The translations under genes were made by a program, and so were the position numbers. Shown here piece after piece: positions 1 through 9,166 of a stretch of 46,547 bases of DNA; position 1 is the stretch's first letter, and each line of letters opens with the position of its first letter. Origin of the DNA: Gemmatimonadales bacterium (GTDB lineage: Bacteria; Gemmatimonadota; Gemmatimonadetes; Longimicrobiales; Gaopeijiaceae); assembly GCA_007695225.1 (NCBI GenBank), contig REED01000065.1:1-46547 (forward strand). The letters run 5' to 3'. The notes under the pieces are model-generated. The model was not told the origin of the DNA and did not search any database. It was given only the letters and a program-made list of their open reading frames with translations.

Positions 1-2
1 GG

Positions 3-1619
3 GACTTCACCATGGAGGGTCCGGACCGGATCGTGGTGGACCTCCTGGGCGCCCGTTCGGAGCTGGCTGCGGAGGCCTTTCGAGCCCTGGACCGAGGTGG
101 AATCCGGGAGATCCGGGCTGCCCACGTAGGTGAGGACGTGGTCCGGGTGACGCTGGAGATGGACGCGCTGGTGGGGTATGCCGTTCTCTCCGGTCCGGGG
201 TTCGTGCGGATCTCCCTGGAGAACCTCTGGGACCGCTTCGAGCCCTGGCGGGCCGAGGCGCCCGACCCTGCCCCTGGGCTCGGACCCGGAAGTGGCAATT
301 CCCAGGCCGTGGCGGCTGCAGGCGTCCCCGTGGGTCGGTCCCGGGCGCCCTCCTGGGCCGGCGTTCGTTCCGAGGACCTCTCCCGGAGGATCACCGTCTC
401 CTTCTCCGAGACTCCCCTCCGCGAGGTGCTCTTCACCTTTTCCGAGTTCTCCGGGCGCTCCATCATTCCCGGATCGGGCATCACCGGGAATGTGAGCGCT
501 GAGATCCGGGATCAGCCCTGGGACATCGCCCTCCAGGCCATCCTGGAGTCCCAGGGGCTCGCCGCCGAGGAGGCGGCTTCCGGGATCATCCGGGTGGACC
601 GCCTGGACGAACTGGCCCGTCGCGCCGACGTGGAACCCCTTGTCACCCGGCCCTTCCGGATCTCCTTCGGTCAGGCCCAGGACTTCCAGGACCCCATCCA
701 GACCCTCCTGAGCAATCGGGGCCGGATCTCCGTCTCCCGATCCACCAACACGCTGGTGGTGACGGACATCCCCCGGGTGCTGGACCAGGTGGAGGATCTC
801 ATCAGCGGGATCGACATCCAGACCCCGGAGATCACCATCTCCGCCAAGATCATCTTCGTGAACCGGACCGATCTCGAGGAGTTGGGCGTCGTCTACGACC
901 TGAAGGACTCCCGGGGGAATCAGTTCGGCGCCGCCTTCCCGGCTGTCCGGGCGCTCCCCGATGGGGAGTTCGAGACCCAGCCCACCGGCACGAACCTGGT
1001 CTCCCTGGGCGGAAATTCCATCGCGGCGCTGGGGAACGCGAACCAGCGGGTAGTGGGTCCCTCTCTGCAGTTCCTCACCTCCCTGGTCCTGGGTCGCCAT
1101 ACCCTCCTCTCTTTCGTGGAGGCGCTGGCGTCGGTGAACCTGTCGGATATCCAGGCCGCGCCCCAGATCCGGGTTCTTGAGAACACCCAGGCCCGTATCC
1201 TGGTCGGGGAGCGGACCCCCATTCTCCAGCAGCAGGTGCAGACGGGAGAGATCTTCTTCCAGCCTCCCACCATCCAGTTCCAGGAGACGGGGATCGTGCT
1301 GGAGGTCACCCCCCAGGTCACCACCGGGGACCTCATCTTCATGAACATCCGGGCGGAGCGGTCCGGGGTGGAGTTCACTCCGGATGTGGGGGTTGGGCTC
1401 CTCTTCAACACCCAGGAGGCCGAGACCGCGGTCCTGGTGGAGAACGGGGAGACCATCGTTATCGGTGGCCTCACCGTGACCGAGGTCCAGGAGCTGAGGG
1501 TGGGGGTCCCTCTTCTAAAGGACCTTCCGTTGGTGGGCCGGTTCTTCCGCCTCACGCGGGAATCCCGGAATCAACGGGACCTGATCATTCTGGTCACTCC
1601 CGAGATCAACCGGCGCTGA
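3..1619 (+). CDS. pilQ: Type IV pilus secretin PilQ (5' end outside window)
   Basis: Outer-membrane secretin that forms the channel through which the type IV pilus passes. The frame is open to the window edge and the first visible residues (DFTMEGPDRIVVDLLGA) already lie inside an AMIN domain, so the signal peptide and the N-terminus are missing. Counting from the first visible ATG at base 12: AMIN remainder to about residue 72, Pro/Gly-rich linker 80-115, a secretin/TonB short N-terminal (STN) domain about 127-200, a NolW-type secretin N domain about 205-275, and the secretin beta-domain about 350-535. The beta-domain carries the typical VGVPLLKDLPLVGRFFR stretch and ends DLIILVTPEINRR. The AMIN plus secretin combination is characteristic of PilQ rather than of type II or III secretion secretins. 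A prepilin peptidase gene at 32211 fits a type IV pilus. The family assignment is firm; only the truncation is uncertain. Confidence 0.93.
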   Translation, partial: DFTMEGPDRIVVDLLGARSELAAEAFRALDRGGIREIRAAHVGEDVVRVTLEMDALVGYAVLSGPGFVRISLENLWDRFEPWRAEAPDPAPGLGPGSGNSQAVAAAGVPVGRSRAPSWAGVRSEDLSRRITVSFSETPLREVLFTFSEFSGRSIIPGSGITGNVSAEIRDQPWDIALQAILESQGLAAEEAASGIIRVDRLDELARRADVEPLVTRPFRISFGQAQDFQDPIQTLLSNRGRISVSRSTNTLVVTDIPRVLDQVEDLISGIDIQTPEITISAKIIFVNRTDLEELGVVYDLKDSRGNQFGAAFPAVRALPDGEFETQPTGTNLVSLGGNSIAALGNANQRVVGPSLQFLTSLVLGRHTLLSFVEALASVNLSDIQAAPQIRVLENTQARILVGERTPILQQQVQTGEIFFQPPTIQFQETGIVLEVTPQVTTGDLIFMNIRAERSGVEFTPDVGVGLLFNTQEAETAVLVENGETIVIGGLTVTEVQELRVGVPLLKDLPLVGRFFRLTRESRNQRDLIILVTPEINRR

Positions 1620-1640
1620 CCGCCCGAGAGGAGCCGGACC

Positions 1641-3209
1641 ATGGGGAACCGAGTGAGATATCTGCGTAGAGGGATGGGACGACGTAGCCTTCTGGCCATC
1701 GTGGCGGTGGGGGTGGGGCTGGGCGCATGGGCCTGTGATGGGTCCAACGCCTTCCAGCCCGTGACCACCGCGCCCCGGATCGTGGAGTTGGAGGCCCCGT
1801 CGCCGTCCCCCTCGGGCGAGGCCCTGCGGGTCACGGTCCGGGCGGTGGGCGTGGCCCCCCTGGACTCCCTCAAGGTCATGCTCCGGGTTGGGACCTTTTC
1901 GGGCGAGAGGAGGGCGCAAGCCGAGACGGGACAGGTGGATCTCTCGGCGGAGTTCAGCTTCGAGATCCCCCTTCAGGTCACCGATACCCTGGCGACACTG
2001 AGCGCTCTGACGGTGGACCGCGAGGGGAATGTCTCGCCCCTGGTGGAGCGTCGAGTCCGTATCCTCGACGCAGCGCCGCCCCAGGTGACGGCCACGGTGA
2101 CCCCGGCGTCCCCGGAGCTGGGCGGGGAGGCCCGCATCCATGTCGCAGCCACGGACAACATGGGCCTTCAGCGGCTGGGTGTTCGGGTGCTTTCCCCGGA
2201 CTCGGTGGTCCTCTTCGCCGATTCCATCGACGCTTCGGGGCGCAGTGATGCCGCCTCCTTCATCTGGTCCGTTCCAGAAACCCTTCCCCCCGGCGGCGGC
2301 TATGTCCTGGTGCCTTTCGCCCTGGACCTGGACGGGAATCGGAGCATCCTCGATACCCAGGCGCTGGCCCTGGTGGACGCGCTTCCGCCGGTCATCGCCT
2401 TCCTGGCTCCGGCCAGCGGGTCCTTCGTGGTGGCCGGTGACTCCGTGCTGGTCACGGTGCGTGTCGGAGACAACAACGGGGTAGAGCGGGTGCGCATCCA
2501 GGGACTGGCCATCCAGGGGGATTCAGAGCTGGGGACTGAGGTTCGAGTGCCCCGGTTCGGGTCGAGGGAGGCGGAGTTCCTCACCCTTCCGAGAGACACC
2601 ACCATCTCCCGGTACCTGGTGTACACACCGCCGTCCGAGGAAGGCCGCCCCCAGGTGGCTTCCGAAACCCTGGGCATCGTGGTGACGGCGTGGGACGCCT
2701 CGGGACAGGAGTCCACCGGGGAGCGTCTCATGCAGCTCCGTCACGATGTGAACCCTCCCCAGGTGACCATCCTGGACTACAGTCAGGACCAGCTGGTGGA
2801 ACCCGCTTCCATCGACACGGTGCGGGTCCGGGTCTCGGACCTCCAGGGACTGGTGCAGACCGGGGTGCGTTTCGTGACCCTTGAGGCGCAGCAGATCACC
2901 GGAAGTGCGCTGGACGGGACCCTTTCGGTCCAGGCGCTGGCAGCTCCGGTGAACTTCTTCCCACAGGACCCGCCGGTGATCCAGCCCCGGACCCTGGCAG
3001 GGGTGCTGGGTCCCATCTCCGCGTCCAGCGCGCCCCGAGGTGCCTACTATCTCATCGCCACGGCCCAGGATACCATCGGGAACATGGCGGCGGACACGGT
3101 GCGCCTCTTCTGGGAGCCGCCGCCTTCCGGGGTCGGAGGCTTCGGGGCCGCTCTGGACCCGTGGGGGCGAAGCGGATCGGCGCCATCCCAACCGCGATCC
3201 TTTCGTTGA
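1641..3209 (+). CDS. Ig-like repeat lipoprotein, function unknown
   Basis: A 522-residue exported protein, probably a lipoprotein: a basic N-terminus, a hydrophobic stretch about residues 17-30 and a Cys at position 32 in the context LGAWAC, which is a weak lipobox. The rest consists of repeated beta-sandwich-like units. Several begin with a PPxV-type motif followed by a D-N/D-GV or D-GN turn (for example PPQVTATVTP, PPVIAFLAP, PPQVTILDY), the pattern of bacterial Ig-like (Big) domains. The start at 1641 has AGGAG 8 bases upstream; a second in-frame ATG at 1674 would give a more compact signal peptide. It lies 21 bases after pilQ and is followed by a terminator, so it is probably co-transcribed with the pilus genes. 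A surface or periplasmic pilus-associated role is inference from position only. Confidence 0.8.
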   Translation: MGNRVRYLRRGMGRRSLLAIVAVGVGLGAWACDGSNAFQPVTTAPRIVELEAPSPSPSGEALRVTVRAVGVAPLDSLKVMLRVGTFSGERRAQAETGQVDLSAEFSFEIPLQVTDTLATLSALTVDREGNVSPLVERRVRILDAAPPQVTATVTPASPELGGEARIHVAATDNMGLQRLGVRVLSPDSVVLFADSIDASGRSDAASFIWSVPETLPPGGGYVLVPFALDLDGNRSILDTQALALVDALPPVIAFLAPASGSFVVAGDSVLVTVRVGDNNGVERVRIQGLAIQGDSELGTEVRVPRFGSREAEFLTLPRDTTISRYLVYTPPSEEGRPQVASETLGIVVTAWDASGQESTGERLMQLRHDVNPPQVTILDYSQDQLVEPASIDTVRVRVSDLQGLVQTGVRFVTLEAQQITGSALDGTLSVQALAAPVNFFPQDPPVIQPRTLAGVLGPISASSAPRGAYYLIATAQDTIGNMAADTVRLFWEPPPSGVGGFGAALDPWGRSGSAPSQPRSFR

Positions 3210-3240
3210 TTCCCGTCGGCCTCCACCTGCGAGGCCAGGA

Positions 3241-3282
3241 GGCGCCCGGTCTGGACACGCTCCGGACCGGGCGTCACCTTTT
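3241..3282 (+). terminator. Intrinsic terminator after the pilQ-lipoprotein pair
   Basis: A 13-bp stem (arms 3243-3255 and 3261-3273, one G-U pair) with a CACGC loop is followed directly by TCACCTTTT. The position 33 bases after the lipoprotein stop and before aroC fits a rho-independent terminator separating the two transcription units. Confidence 0.75.
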
Positions 3283-3339
3283 GGATCCGGACGCCCCTCC
3301 TCCTTGCCGGCCTCGGCTGCAACCCCAGACCTACCCGCC

Positions 3340-4569
3340 ATGAGCTTCCTGCGCCTTCTCTCCTTTCGCACTGCCGGCGAGTCCCACGGGAAGGGCCTTA
3401 CCGCCCTTCTGGAGGGAATCCCGGCCGGGCTCGCCCTGGAGATGGAACGGGACGTGGATCCGGAGTTGGCCCGGCGGCAGCAGGGGTATGGCCGGGGTCG
3501 ACGGATGCAGATCGAGTCGGATCGGGTCGACCTTCTCTCCGGAATCCGCCTGGGGGAGACCCTGGGGTCCCCGCTATCCATGGTGATCTGGAATCGGGAC
3601 TGGGAGAACTGGACCGTGGCCATGAGCCCCCTTCCACCGGACCCCGAGGGAAATCCCAAGGCCCTCCGCGCCATGTACCTTCCCAGGCCGGGGCACGCGG
3701 ACCTGGTGGGCGTGCTCAAGTACCATCGTCGGGACACCCGGGACATTCTTGAGCGGGCGTCGGCCCGGGAGACGGCGGCCCGGGTGGCTTGTGGCGCGGT
3801 GGCGAAGCGCCTCCTGGCCGAGTTCGGGATCCAGGTGGGATCCTTCGTCCGGTCCATCGGGGCGGTGGAGGCCCGGAACCCCGACCCCTTCCCCCAGGAT
3901 CTGAACCGGGCCGCCGACGCCTCCCCTGTCCGCACCCTGGATCCCCAGGCCGAGGCGAAGATGATCGAGGCCATCGATGAGGCCAAGGAGGCCGGGGACA
4001 CCCTGGGGGGTACCTTCGATGTCGTAGCCACCGGGGTTCCGGTAGGGCTGGGGAGCCATGTGGCCTGGGATCGGAAGCTGGACGGCCGACTTGCCGGCGC
4101 CATGATGAGCATTCAGGCCATCAAGGGAGTGGAAATCGGGTTGGGATTCGAAGGGGCCCGGCGCCCCGGCTCCCGGGTCCATGATGGGATCCTTCGCGAC
4201 GACGACGATCACCGCACCGGGGGGTTCGCCCGGGCCTCCAACGGGGCGGGGGGCGTGGAAGGGGGCGTCACCACCGGAACGCCGGTGGTGGTGAGAGCCG
4301 CCATGAAGCCCATCTCCACCCTCATGAAGAACCGCCTCCCTTCGGTGGATCTCCGGAAGGGCGATCCGGACGAGGCCGCCACCGAACGAAGCGATGTATG
4401 CGCCGTCCCGGCAGCAGCGGTGGTGGGAGAGGCCATGGTGGCCCTGGTCCTGGCTGACGCCTTCCTGGAGAAGTTCGGGGGGGATTCAGTGGAGGAGCTT
4501 CGCCGGAACTTCGACGGATACCTCGCGTACCTCACCCAACGTGAATGGGGGGGGCGGGAGGTCATGTGA
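3340..4569 (+). CDS. aroC: Chorismate synthase
   Basis: Last step of the shikimate pathway: FMNH2-dependent 1,4-elimination of phosphate from EPSP to give chorismate, in the cytoplasm. The 409-residue product shows the family signatures in order: RTAGESHGKG near the N-terminus, RRQQGYGRGRRM about residues 45-56, RPGHADLVG about 124-132, ERASARETAARVA about 139-151, the RASNGAGGVEGG stretch after about 300, and ERSDVCAVPAAAVVGEAM near 350. The frame is open about 300 bases upstream, but that part overlaps the lipoprotein gene and has no family similarity. The ATG at 3340 places RTAGESHG at residue 10, as expected. The stop overlaps the aroK start by 4 bases (GTGA), so the two shikimate enzymes are translationally coupled. 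Confidence 0.97.
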   Translation: MSFLRLLSFRTAGESHGKGLTALLEGIPAGLALEMERDVDPELARRQQGYGRGRRMQIESDRVDLLSGIRLGETLGSPLSMVIWNRDWENWTVAMSPLPPDPEGNPKALRAMYLPRPGHADLVGVLKYHRRDTRDILERASARETAARVACGAVAKRLLAEFGIQVGSFVRSIGAVEARNPDPFPQDLNRAADASPVRTLDPQAEAKMIEAIDEAKEAGDTLGGTFDVVATGVPVGLGSHVAWDRKLDGRLAGAMMSIQAIKGVEIGLGFEGARRPGSRVHDGILRDDDDHRTGGFARASNGAGGVEGGVTTGTPVVVRAAMKPISTLMKNRLPSVDLRKGDPDEAATERSDVCAVPAAAVVGEAMVALVLADAFLEKFGGDSVEELRRNFDGYLAYLTQREWGGREVM

Positions 4570-5108
4570 CGGAAGGCTGGCGCCGGATTCTCCTGGTGGG
4601 ATACATGGGGAGTGGAAAGACCTCCGTGGGGCGCATCCTTGCCGATCGCCTCGAGTGGGCCTTCCGTGACTTCGACCATGTCATCGAGCGCCGGTTGGGC
4701 GATGAGATCCGGGAGATCTTCAAGGCGTATGGAGAGCCTGCCTTCCGGGCCTTGGAGTCCCGGATTGCCGTGGAACTCCTGGCCATGGACCAGGTGGTGC
4801 TGGCCTCCGGCGGCGGGTGGCCCTGTCGGCCCGGACGGATGGAGCGTCTCGATCCGGGGACCCTTTCCATCTGGCTTCGGGTGTCCCCGGCTGCGGCACT
4901 GAAGCGGGTCCGGGCCCAAGGGAACACCCGCCCGCTCCTGCAGGGGCCGGAAGCCCAGGCCCGTGCCCGTGCCCACCTGGAGGAGCGGGAGCCTTTCTAC
5001 CGACAGGCGACCTGGAGCGTGGATACCGGCGTCGGCTCCGCCGAGGAGGTGGCGACGAGGATCCTCCGTCGCATGGAGAACGAACCGGGGCGGCCCCTCC
5101 GCGAGTGA
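4566..5108 (+). CDS. aroK: Shikimate kinase
   Basis: Phosphorylates shikimate to shikimate-3-phosphate with ATP, two steps before AroC. The 180-residue protein has the P-loop GYMGSGKT at its start, the DFDHVIE substrate/Mg motif, GEPAFRALE with the shikimate-binding Arg, LASGGG, the lid segment NTRPLL and EEREPFYRQ. The start is taken as the GTG at 4566, which overlaps the aroC stop as GTGA and has GGGAGG about 4 bases upstream. An ATG at 4545 deeper inside aroC is possible but would add seven residues with no family counterpart. Length is normal for the family. Confidence 0.96.
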   Translation: MTEGWRRILLVGYMGSGKTSVGRILADRLEWAFRDFDHVIERRLGDEIREIFKAYGEPAFRALESRIAVELLAMDQVVLASGGGWPCRPGRMERLDPGTLSIWLRVSPAAALKRVRAQGNTRPLLQGPEAQARARAHLEEREPFYRQATWSVDTGVGSAEEVATRILRRMENEPGRPLRE

Positions 5109-5134
5109 GGACGGGGCCGCCCCTGAACATTATC

Positions 5135-5153
5135 CGGTGGGCTCAACCCACCG
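5135..5153. repeat. Small perfect hairpin in the aroK-topA gap
   Basis: CGGTGGG and CCCACCG form a 7-bp stem around CTCAA in the 106-base gap before topA. There is no T-tract, so it is not a convincing terminator; it could affect the topA leader. No clear promoter was seen in this gap. Confidence 0.4.
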
Positions 5154-5214
5154 ATTCGAATCCCTTTCCGTCGACCCTCGCTCGGGGGCCGTCGGGATGC
5201 AGGCAGGACCGGAA

Positions 5215-7824
5215 ATGGCAACGAAGGAAAACGGACGCCGACTCATCATCGTGGAGTCGCCTGCGAAGGCCCGCACCATCGGGAAATACCTGGGGCGGGG
5301 ATTCGACGTGGCGGCCTCGGTGGGGCATGTCCGGGACCTGCCCACGAAGGAGCTGGGGGTGGACGTGGACAAGGGCTTCGAGCCCAAGTACGTCACCATT
5401 CGCGGCAAGGGGCAGATCCTCACCGACCTGAAGAAACGGGCGAAGAAGGCGGATGAGGTGATCCTGGCCACCGACCCGGATCGGGAAGGGGAGGCCATCG
5501 CCTATCATGTGGCGGAACAGCTGGGCTTCGAGAAGCATCCGGAGCGGTTCCGACGGGTGGAATTCCGGGAGGTGACCAAGCGGGCCGTCCAGCAGGCGCT
5601 GGACAACCCGGGGCAACTGGATATGAAGAAGGTGGAGGCGCAGCAGGCCCGGCGCATCCTGGACCGGCTGGTGGGATACCAGGCATCTCCCTTCCTCTGG
5701 AAACCCATCCGTCCCGGGCTCTCCGCAGGACGGGTCCAGACGGTGGCCCTCCGGCTGATCTGCGAGCGGGAGGACGAGATCCGCCGCTTCGAGGCGGAGG
5801 AATACTGGTCCATCACCGCCCATCTGGAGAAGGCGGAGCAGCCCTTTGAGGCGAAGCTCCACAAGATCCAGGGACGCTCCTTCACCCTGGGCGACGAGGA
5901 CTCCGCCACCGGGGTGGTGGAGGATGTGAAGGATCTCCCCTTCACCGCTTCCGAGGTGAAGCGCCGGGAGCGGCGGAAGAACCCGCCCGCTCCCTTCACC
6001 ACCTCCACCCTTCAGCAGGAAGCGGCCAAGCGGCTCCGCTTCTCCGCCCGGCGCACCATGGGCTCCGCCCAGCGCCTCTATGAAGGTGTGGATCTGGGAG
6101 GCCGGGGCGCCGTGGGCCTCATCACCTACATGCGGACCGACTCCACCCGGGTCTCCGGCGAGGCCGTGGCCGGTGCCCGGAAGTGGGTCCAGTCGGAGTT
6201 CGGGGACCGGTACCTTCCTTCCAGTCCCCGCCTCTGGGCCGGAAAGCAGCAGCGAGGGGCCCAGGAGGCCCACGAAGCCATTCGACCCACCGACCCCTCC
6301 ATCCATCCGGATGAGGCTCGTCGCTACCTCGAGGACGGAGAGGCGCGGCTCTATGAGCTCATCTGGCTGCGGTTCGTGGCGGGCCAGATGTCCCCCACCA
6401 TCTACGACACCACCACGGTGGACTTCCAGCTCACTGGACCGTCGGGACGGGACTACACCTTCCGGTCCACGGGATCGGTGGTGAAGTTCGACGGGTTCAC
6501 CCGCCTGTATCGAGAGGCCACCGAGGCCGGGGAGCATCGGCGCCTGGACGACCTGGAGCCCCTTCCCGATCTGTCGAAGGGGGACACGGCGGACCTCCGG
6601 CGGCTGGAGCCCCGGCAGCACTTCACCCAGCCCCCGCCCCGGTTCTCCGAGGCCTCCCTGGTGAAGGAGCTGGAGAAGAAGGGGATCGGCCGGCCCTCCA
6701 CCTATGCCCAGATCCTCTCCACCATCCAGGATCGGGGCTACGTGGAGATGGAGGAACGTCGGTTCGTTCCCACTCCTCTGGGCGACACGGTGGTGAAGCT
6801 TCTCATCCGGGTCTTTCCCGATCTCTTTCAGGCCGAGTTCACCTCCCGCATGGAGGGGGAGCTGGACCGGGTGGAGGATGGAGAGGCGGACTGGCGGGAT
6901 GTCCTGGAGGAATTCTATCCCGACTTCCGGGGACAGCTGGAGAAGGGGAAGGCCTCCTCCGACGAGATCGTGAAGGAGATCCTGGCCGCCGAGGGAGAGA
7001 CCTGCGAGAAGTGCGGAAGTCCCATGCTTGTGAAATGGAACCGATTCGGACGGTTCCTGGGCTGCTCCGCCTATCCTGAGTGCCAGAGTACCCGCTCCCT
7101 GGATGGCCCGGGGGAGGCGTCCCAGGACCTGGAGCTGGGGGTGGACCCCCGCTCCGGCGAAACCGTGTTCCTGAAGGACGGTCCCTACGGTCCCTACGTC
7201 CAGCTCGGAGAGGGGGCCAAGGGGGAGAAGCCACCCCGAGCCTCCCTCCCCTCAGGACAGAAGCCGGAGGAGACATCGCTGGAGTTCGCCCTCAAGCTTC
7301 TCTCCCTCCCGCGCGTCCTCGGGACCGATCCGGAGAGCGGCAAGAAGGTGCTCGCCGGGCTGGGGCGCTATGGTCCCTACGTGAATCGTGAGCGCACCTA
7401 TCGGAACCTGGACCGATTCGAACAGGTCTTCGAGGTGACGCTCGAGGAGGCCCTGGAACTCCTGGCGAAGAAGCAGGGCCCTGCGGTCCTGAAGGAGCTG
7501 GGGAAGCACCCCGAGACGGGGAAACCGCTGGAGGTCCTGGACGGCCGCTACGGTCCCTACGTCACCGACGGGGAGGTGAACGCCTCCCTCGCCAAGGGGG
7601 CCGACCCCGAAGAGTTGGAGATGGAGGAGGCGGTGGAACTCCTGGCCCAGGCGGCGAAGCGTGGAAAGGGGCGAAAGGGGAGGAAGGGGGCCGGGTCGAA
7701 GGGAGGACGGTCCAAGAGCGGCGGCTCCAAGAGCGGCGGCTCCAAGAGCGGCGCAGCAAAGGGCCGCGGATCCAAGGGAGGAGAAGCAAAGAGCGGCGGA
7801 TCCCGGGGGAAGAAGGGTGGCTGA
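5215..7824 (+). CDS. topA: DNA topoisomerase I (type IA)
   Basis: Relaxes negatively supercoiled DNA by single-strand passage. The 869-residue protein begins with a Toprim domain (RLIIVESPAKARTIGKYLG, then DPDREGEAIAYH). The active-site Tyr305 is in GLITYMRTDSTRVS. A single C4 zinc ribbon follows the core (Cys597, Cys600, Cys617, Cys623), then three topoisomerase I C-terminal repeats, each marked by a YGPYV motif (DGPYGPYV, GRYGPYV twice). The end is a roughly 55-residue Lys/Gly/Ser-rich tail likely to bind DNA or RNA polymerase non-specifically; part of it is encoded by 15-bp tandem repeats. The ATG at 5215 has AGGA 6 bases upstream; the ATG at 5197 in the same frame is an alternative. The stop overlaps the start of trmFO. 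Confidence 0.97.
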   Translation: MATKENGRRLIIVESPAKARTIGKYLGRGFDVAASVGHVRDLPTKELGVDVDKGFEPKYVTIRGKGQILTDLKKRAKKADEVILATDPDREGEAIAYHVAEQLGFEKHPERFRRVEFREVTKRAVQQALDNPGQLDMKKVEAQQARRILDRLVGYQASPFLWKPIRPGLSAGRVQTVALRLICEREDEIRRFEAEEYWSITAHLEKAEQPFEAKLHKIQGRSFTLGDEDSATGVVEDVKDLPFTASEVKRRERRKNPPAPFTTSTLQQEAAKRLRFSARRTMGSAQRLYEGVDLGGRGAVGLITYMRTDSTRVSGEAVAGARKWVQSEFGDRYLPSSPRLWAGKQQRGAQEAHEAIRPTDPSIHPDEARRYLEDGEARLYELIWLRFVAGQMSPTIYDTTTVDFQLTGPSGRDYTFRSTGSVVKFDGFTRLYREATEAGEHRRLDDLEPLPDLSKGDTADLRRLEPRQHFTQPPPRFSEASLVKELEKKGIGRPSTYAQILSTIQDRGYVEMEERRFVPTPLGDTVVKLLIRVFPDLFQAEFTSRMEGELDRVEDGEADWRDVLEEFYPDFRGQLEKGKASSDEIVKEILAAEGETCEKCGSPMLVKWNRFGRFLGCSAYPECQSTRSLDGPGEASQDLELGVDPRSGETVFLKDGPYGPYVQLGEGAKGEKPPRASLPSGQKPEETSLEFALKLLSLPRVLGTDPESGKKVLAGLGRYGPYVNRERTYRNLDRFEQVFEVTLEEALELLAKKQGPAVLKELGKHPETGKPLEVLDGRYGPYVTDGEVNASLAKGADPEELEMEEAVELLAQAAKRGKGRKGRKGAGSKGGRSKSGGSKSGGSKSGAAKGRGSKGGEAKSGGSRGKKGG
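7711..7755 (+). repeat. Three 15-bp tandem repeats in the topA tail
   Basis: The unit TCCAAGAGCGGCGGC occurs at 7711, 7726 and (with two changes at its end) 7741. Each unit encodes Ser-Lys-Ser-Gly-Gly. The period is a multiple of three, so copy-number change by slippage would keep the frame and only lengthen or shorten the basic tail. Confidence 0.9.
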
Positions 7825-9166
7825 GGCCGGGAACGGTTTCGGGGTCACCGTGGTCGGCGGAGGACTCGCCGGGTGCGAGGCCGCTCTCCAACTGGCCGAT
7901 CGGGGACACCGGGTCCGGCTGGTGGAGATGCGACCGGTCCGGGGAACTCCGGCGCACCAGACCGAGGGGCTGGGGGAACTGGTCTGTACCAACTCCTTCA
8001 AGAGCGAGGACCCTTCCAACGCCCACGGGCAGCTCAAGCGGGAGATGGAGGCGCTGGGATCGGTCCTCCTCCGCTCGGCCCGGGTGGCCCAGGTCCCGGC
8101 AGGGGCGGCGCTGGCGGTGGATCGCCACCTCTTCTCCCAGGCCATGACCCAGGCGGTGGAATCCCATTCCGGGATCACCGTCGTCCGGGAGGAGGTCACG
8201 GCCATCCCTTCGGGGCCCGCCATCGTCGCTACGGGTCCCCTCACCTCCGATGCCCTCTCCGAGGCCATCCGCACCGAGCTCGGGGAGGAGGGGCTGGCCT
8301 TCTTCGACGCCATCGCCCCCATCGTGGACCGGGAGTCGCTGGACGAGTCGGTGGTCTTCGCCCAGGGACGGTGGGACCAGGACGCCGATTACCTGAACTG
8401 CCCCTTCACCAAGGAGGAATATGACGCCTTCGTTGCGGCGGTGGCCGGGGCCGACGTCCATTCGGGGGGGCATGATTGGGACCAGGTCCCCTACTTCGAG
8501 GGATGCCTCCCCATCGAGGTGATGGTCTCCCGGGGGCCCGAGACCCTCCGCTTCGGGCCCATGAAGCCCATCGGCCTCACCGACCCCCGCACGGGGGAGC
8601 GTCCCTGGGCGGTGGCCCAGCTCCGCAGGGAGGACCGGGCAGGGCAGATGTGGAACCTGGTCGGATTCCAGACCCGCCTCCGCATCGGGGAGCAGGCCCG
8701 GGTGTTCCGGACGATCCCCGGGCTCGAGAACGCCGAGTTCCTCCGCTGGGGGTCCATCCACCGGAACTCCTACCTCAACTTCCCCTCCCGCCTCTCCCGC
8801 CACGGGTCCCTCCGGGATCGCCCCGAGGTGATCTTCGCGGGGCAGCTCACAGGGGTGGAGGGGTACACCGAGTCCGCCGCTTCGGGAATTCTGGCGGGGA
8901 TCAATCTGGACCGGGTCCTCGGGGGAGAGGCCCCCGTGGTGCCGCCCCCCACCACCATGCTCGGCGCCCTCTATCGCTACATGGCCGAGGCCGACCCGAC
9001 CCACTTCCAGCCCATGAACTCGAACTGGGGGCTGGTGGATCCCCTTCCGCGACGGATCCGGGACAAGGTGAAGAAGCGCGAGATGCTGGCCCAGCGGGCC
9101 CAGACGGACTTCACGGCCTGGATGGAGGGGGCGGGACTGGCCGCTCCGGCCCTGCAGGCGCCATGA
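7817..9166 (+). CDS. trmFO: Folate-dependent tRNA (uracil-54-C5-)-methyltransferase TrmFO
   Basis: Makes ribothymidine at position 54 of the tRNA T loop using methylene-tetrahydrofolate and FADH2, in place of the SAM-dependent TrmA. The 449-residue protein opens with the FAD-binding motif VTVVGGGLAGCEAA, then shows ELVCTNSFKS, CPFTKEEYDAF, EGCLPIEVM, RFGPMKPIGL and GQLTGVEGYTESAASG, all characteristic of TrmFO/Gid. There is no ATG near the expected N-terminus. The GTG at 7817, 8 bases before the end of topA and with GGGGGA upstream, puts the dinucleotide-binding motif at the right distance. The stop overlaps the xerC start as ATGA. The topA-trmFO-xerC-hslV-hslU order is also found in Firmicutes, which supports the assignment. 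Confidence 0.97.
   Translation: MAEAGNGFGVTVVGGGLAGCEAALQLADRGHRVRLVEMRPVRGTPAHQTEGLGELVCTNSFKSEDPSNAHGQLKREMEALGSVLLRSARVAQVPAGAALAVDRHLFSQAMTQAVESHSGITVVREEVTAIPSGPAIVATGPLTSDALSEAIRTELGEEGLAFFDAIAPIVDRESLDESVVFAQGRWDQDADYLNCPFTKEEYDAFVAAVAGADVHSGGHDWDQVPYFEGCLPIEVMVSRGPETLRFGPMKPIGLTDPRTGERPWAVAQLRREDRAGQMWNLVGFQTRLRIGEQARVFRTIPGLENAEFLRWGSIHRNSYLNFPSRLSRHGSLRDRPEVIFAGQLTGVEGYTESAASGILAGINLDRVLGGEAPVVPPPTTMLGALYRYMAEADPTHFQPMNSNWGLVDPLPRRIRDKVKKREMLAQRAQTDFTAWMEGAGLAAPALQAP

Noticed and set aside
5135-5170. tRNA-like T-arm (GATTCGAATCC) before topA
   Set aside because: The bases around the TTCGAAT loop do not pair and there is no acceptor, D or anticodon arm, so it is neither a tRNA nor a remnant.
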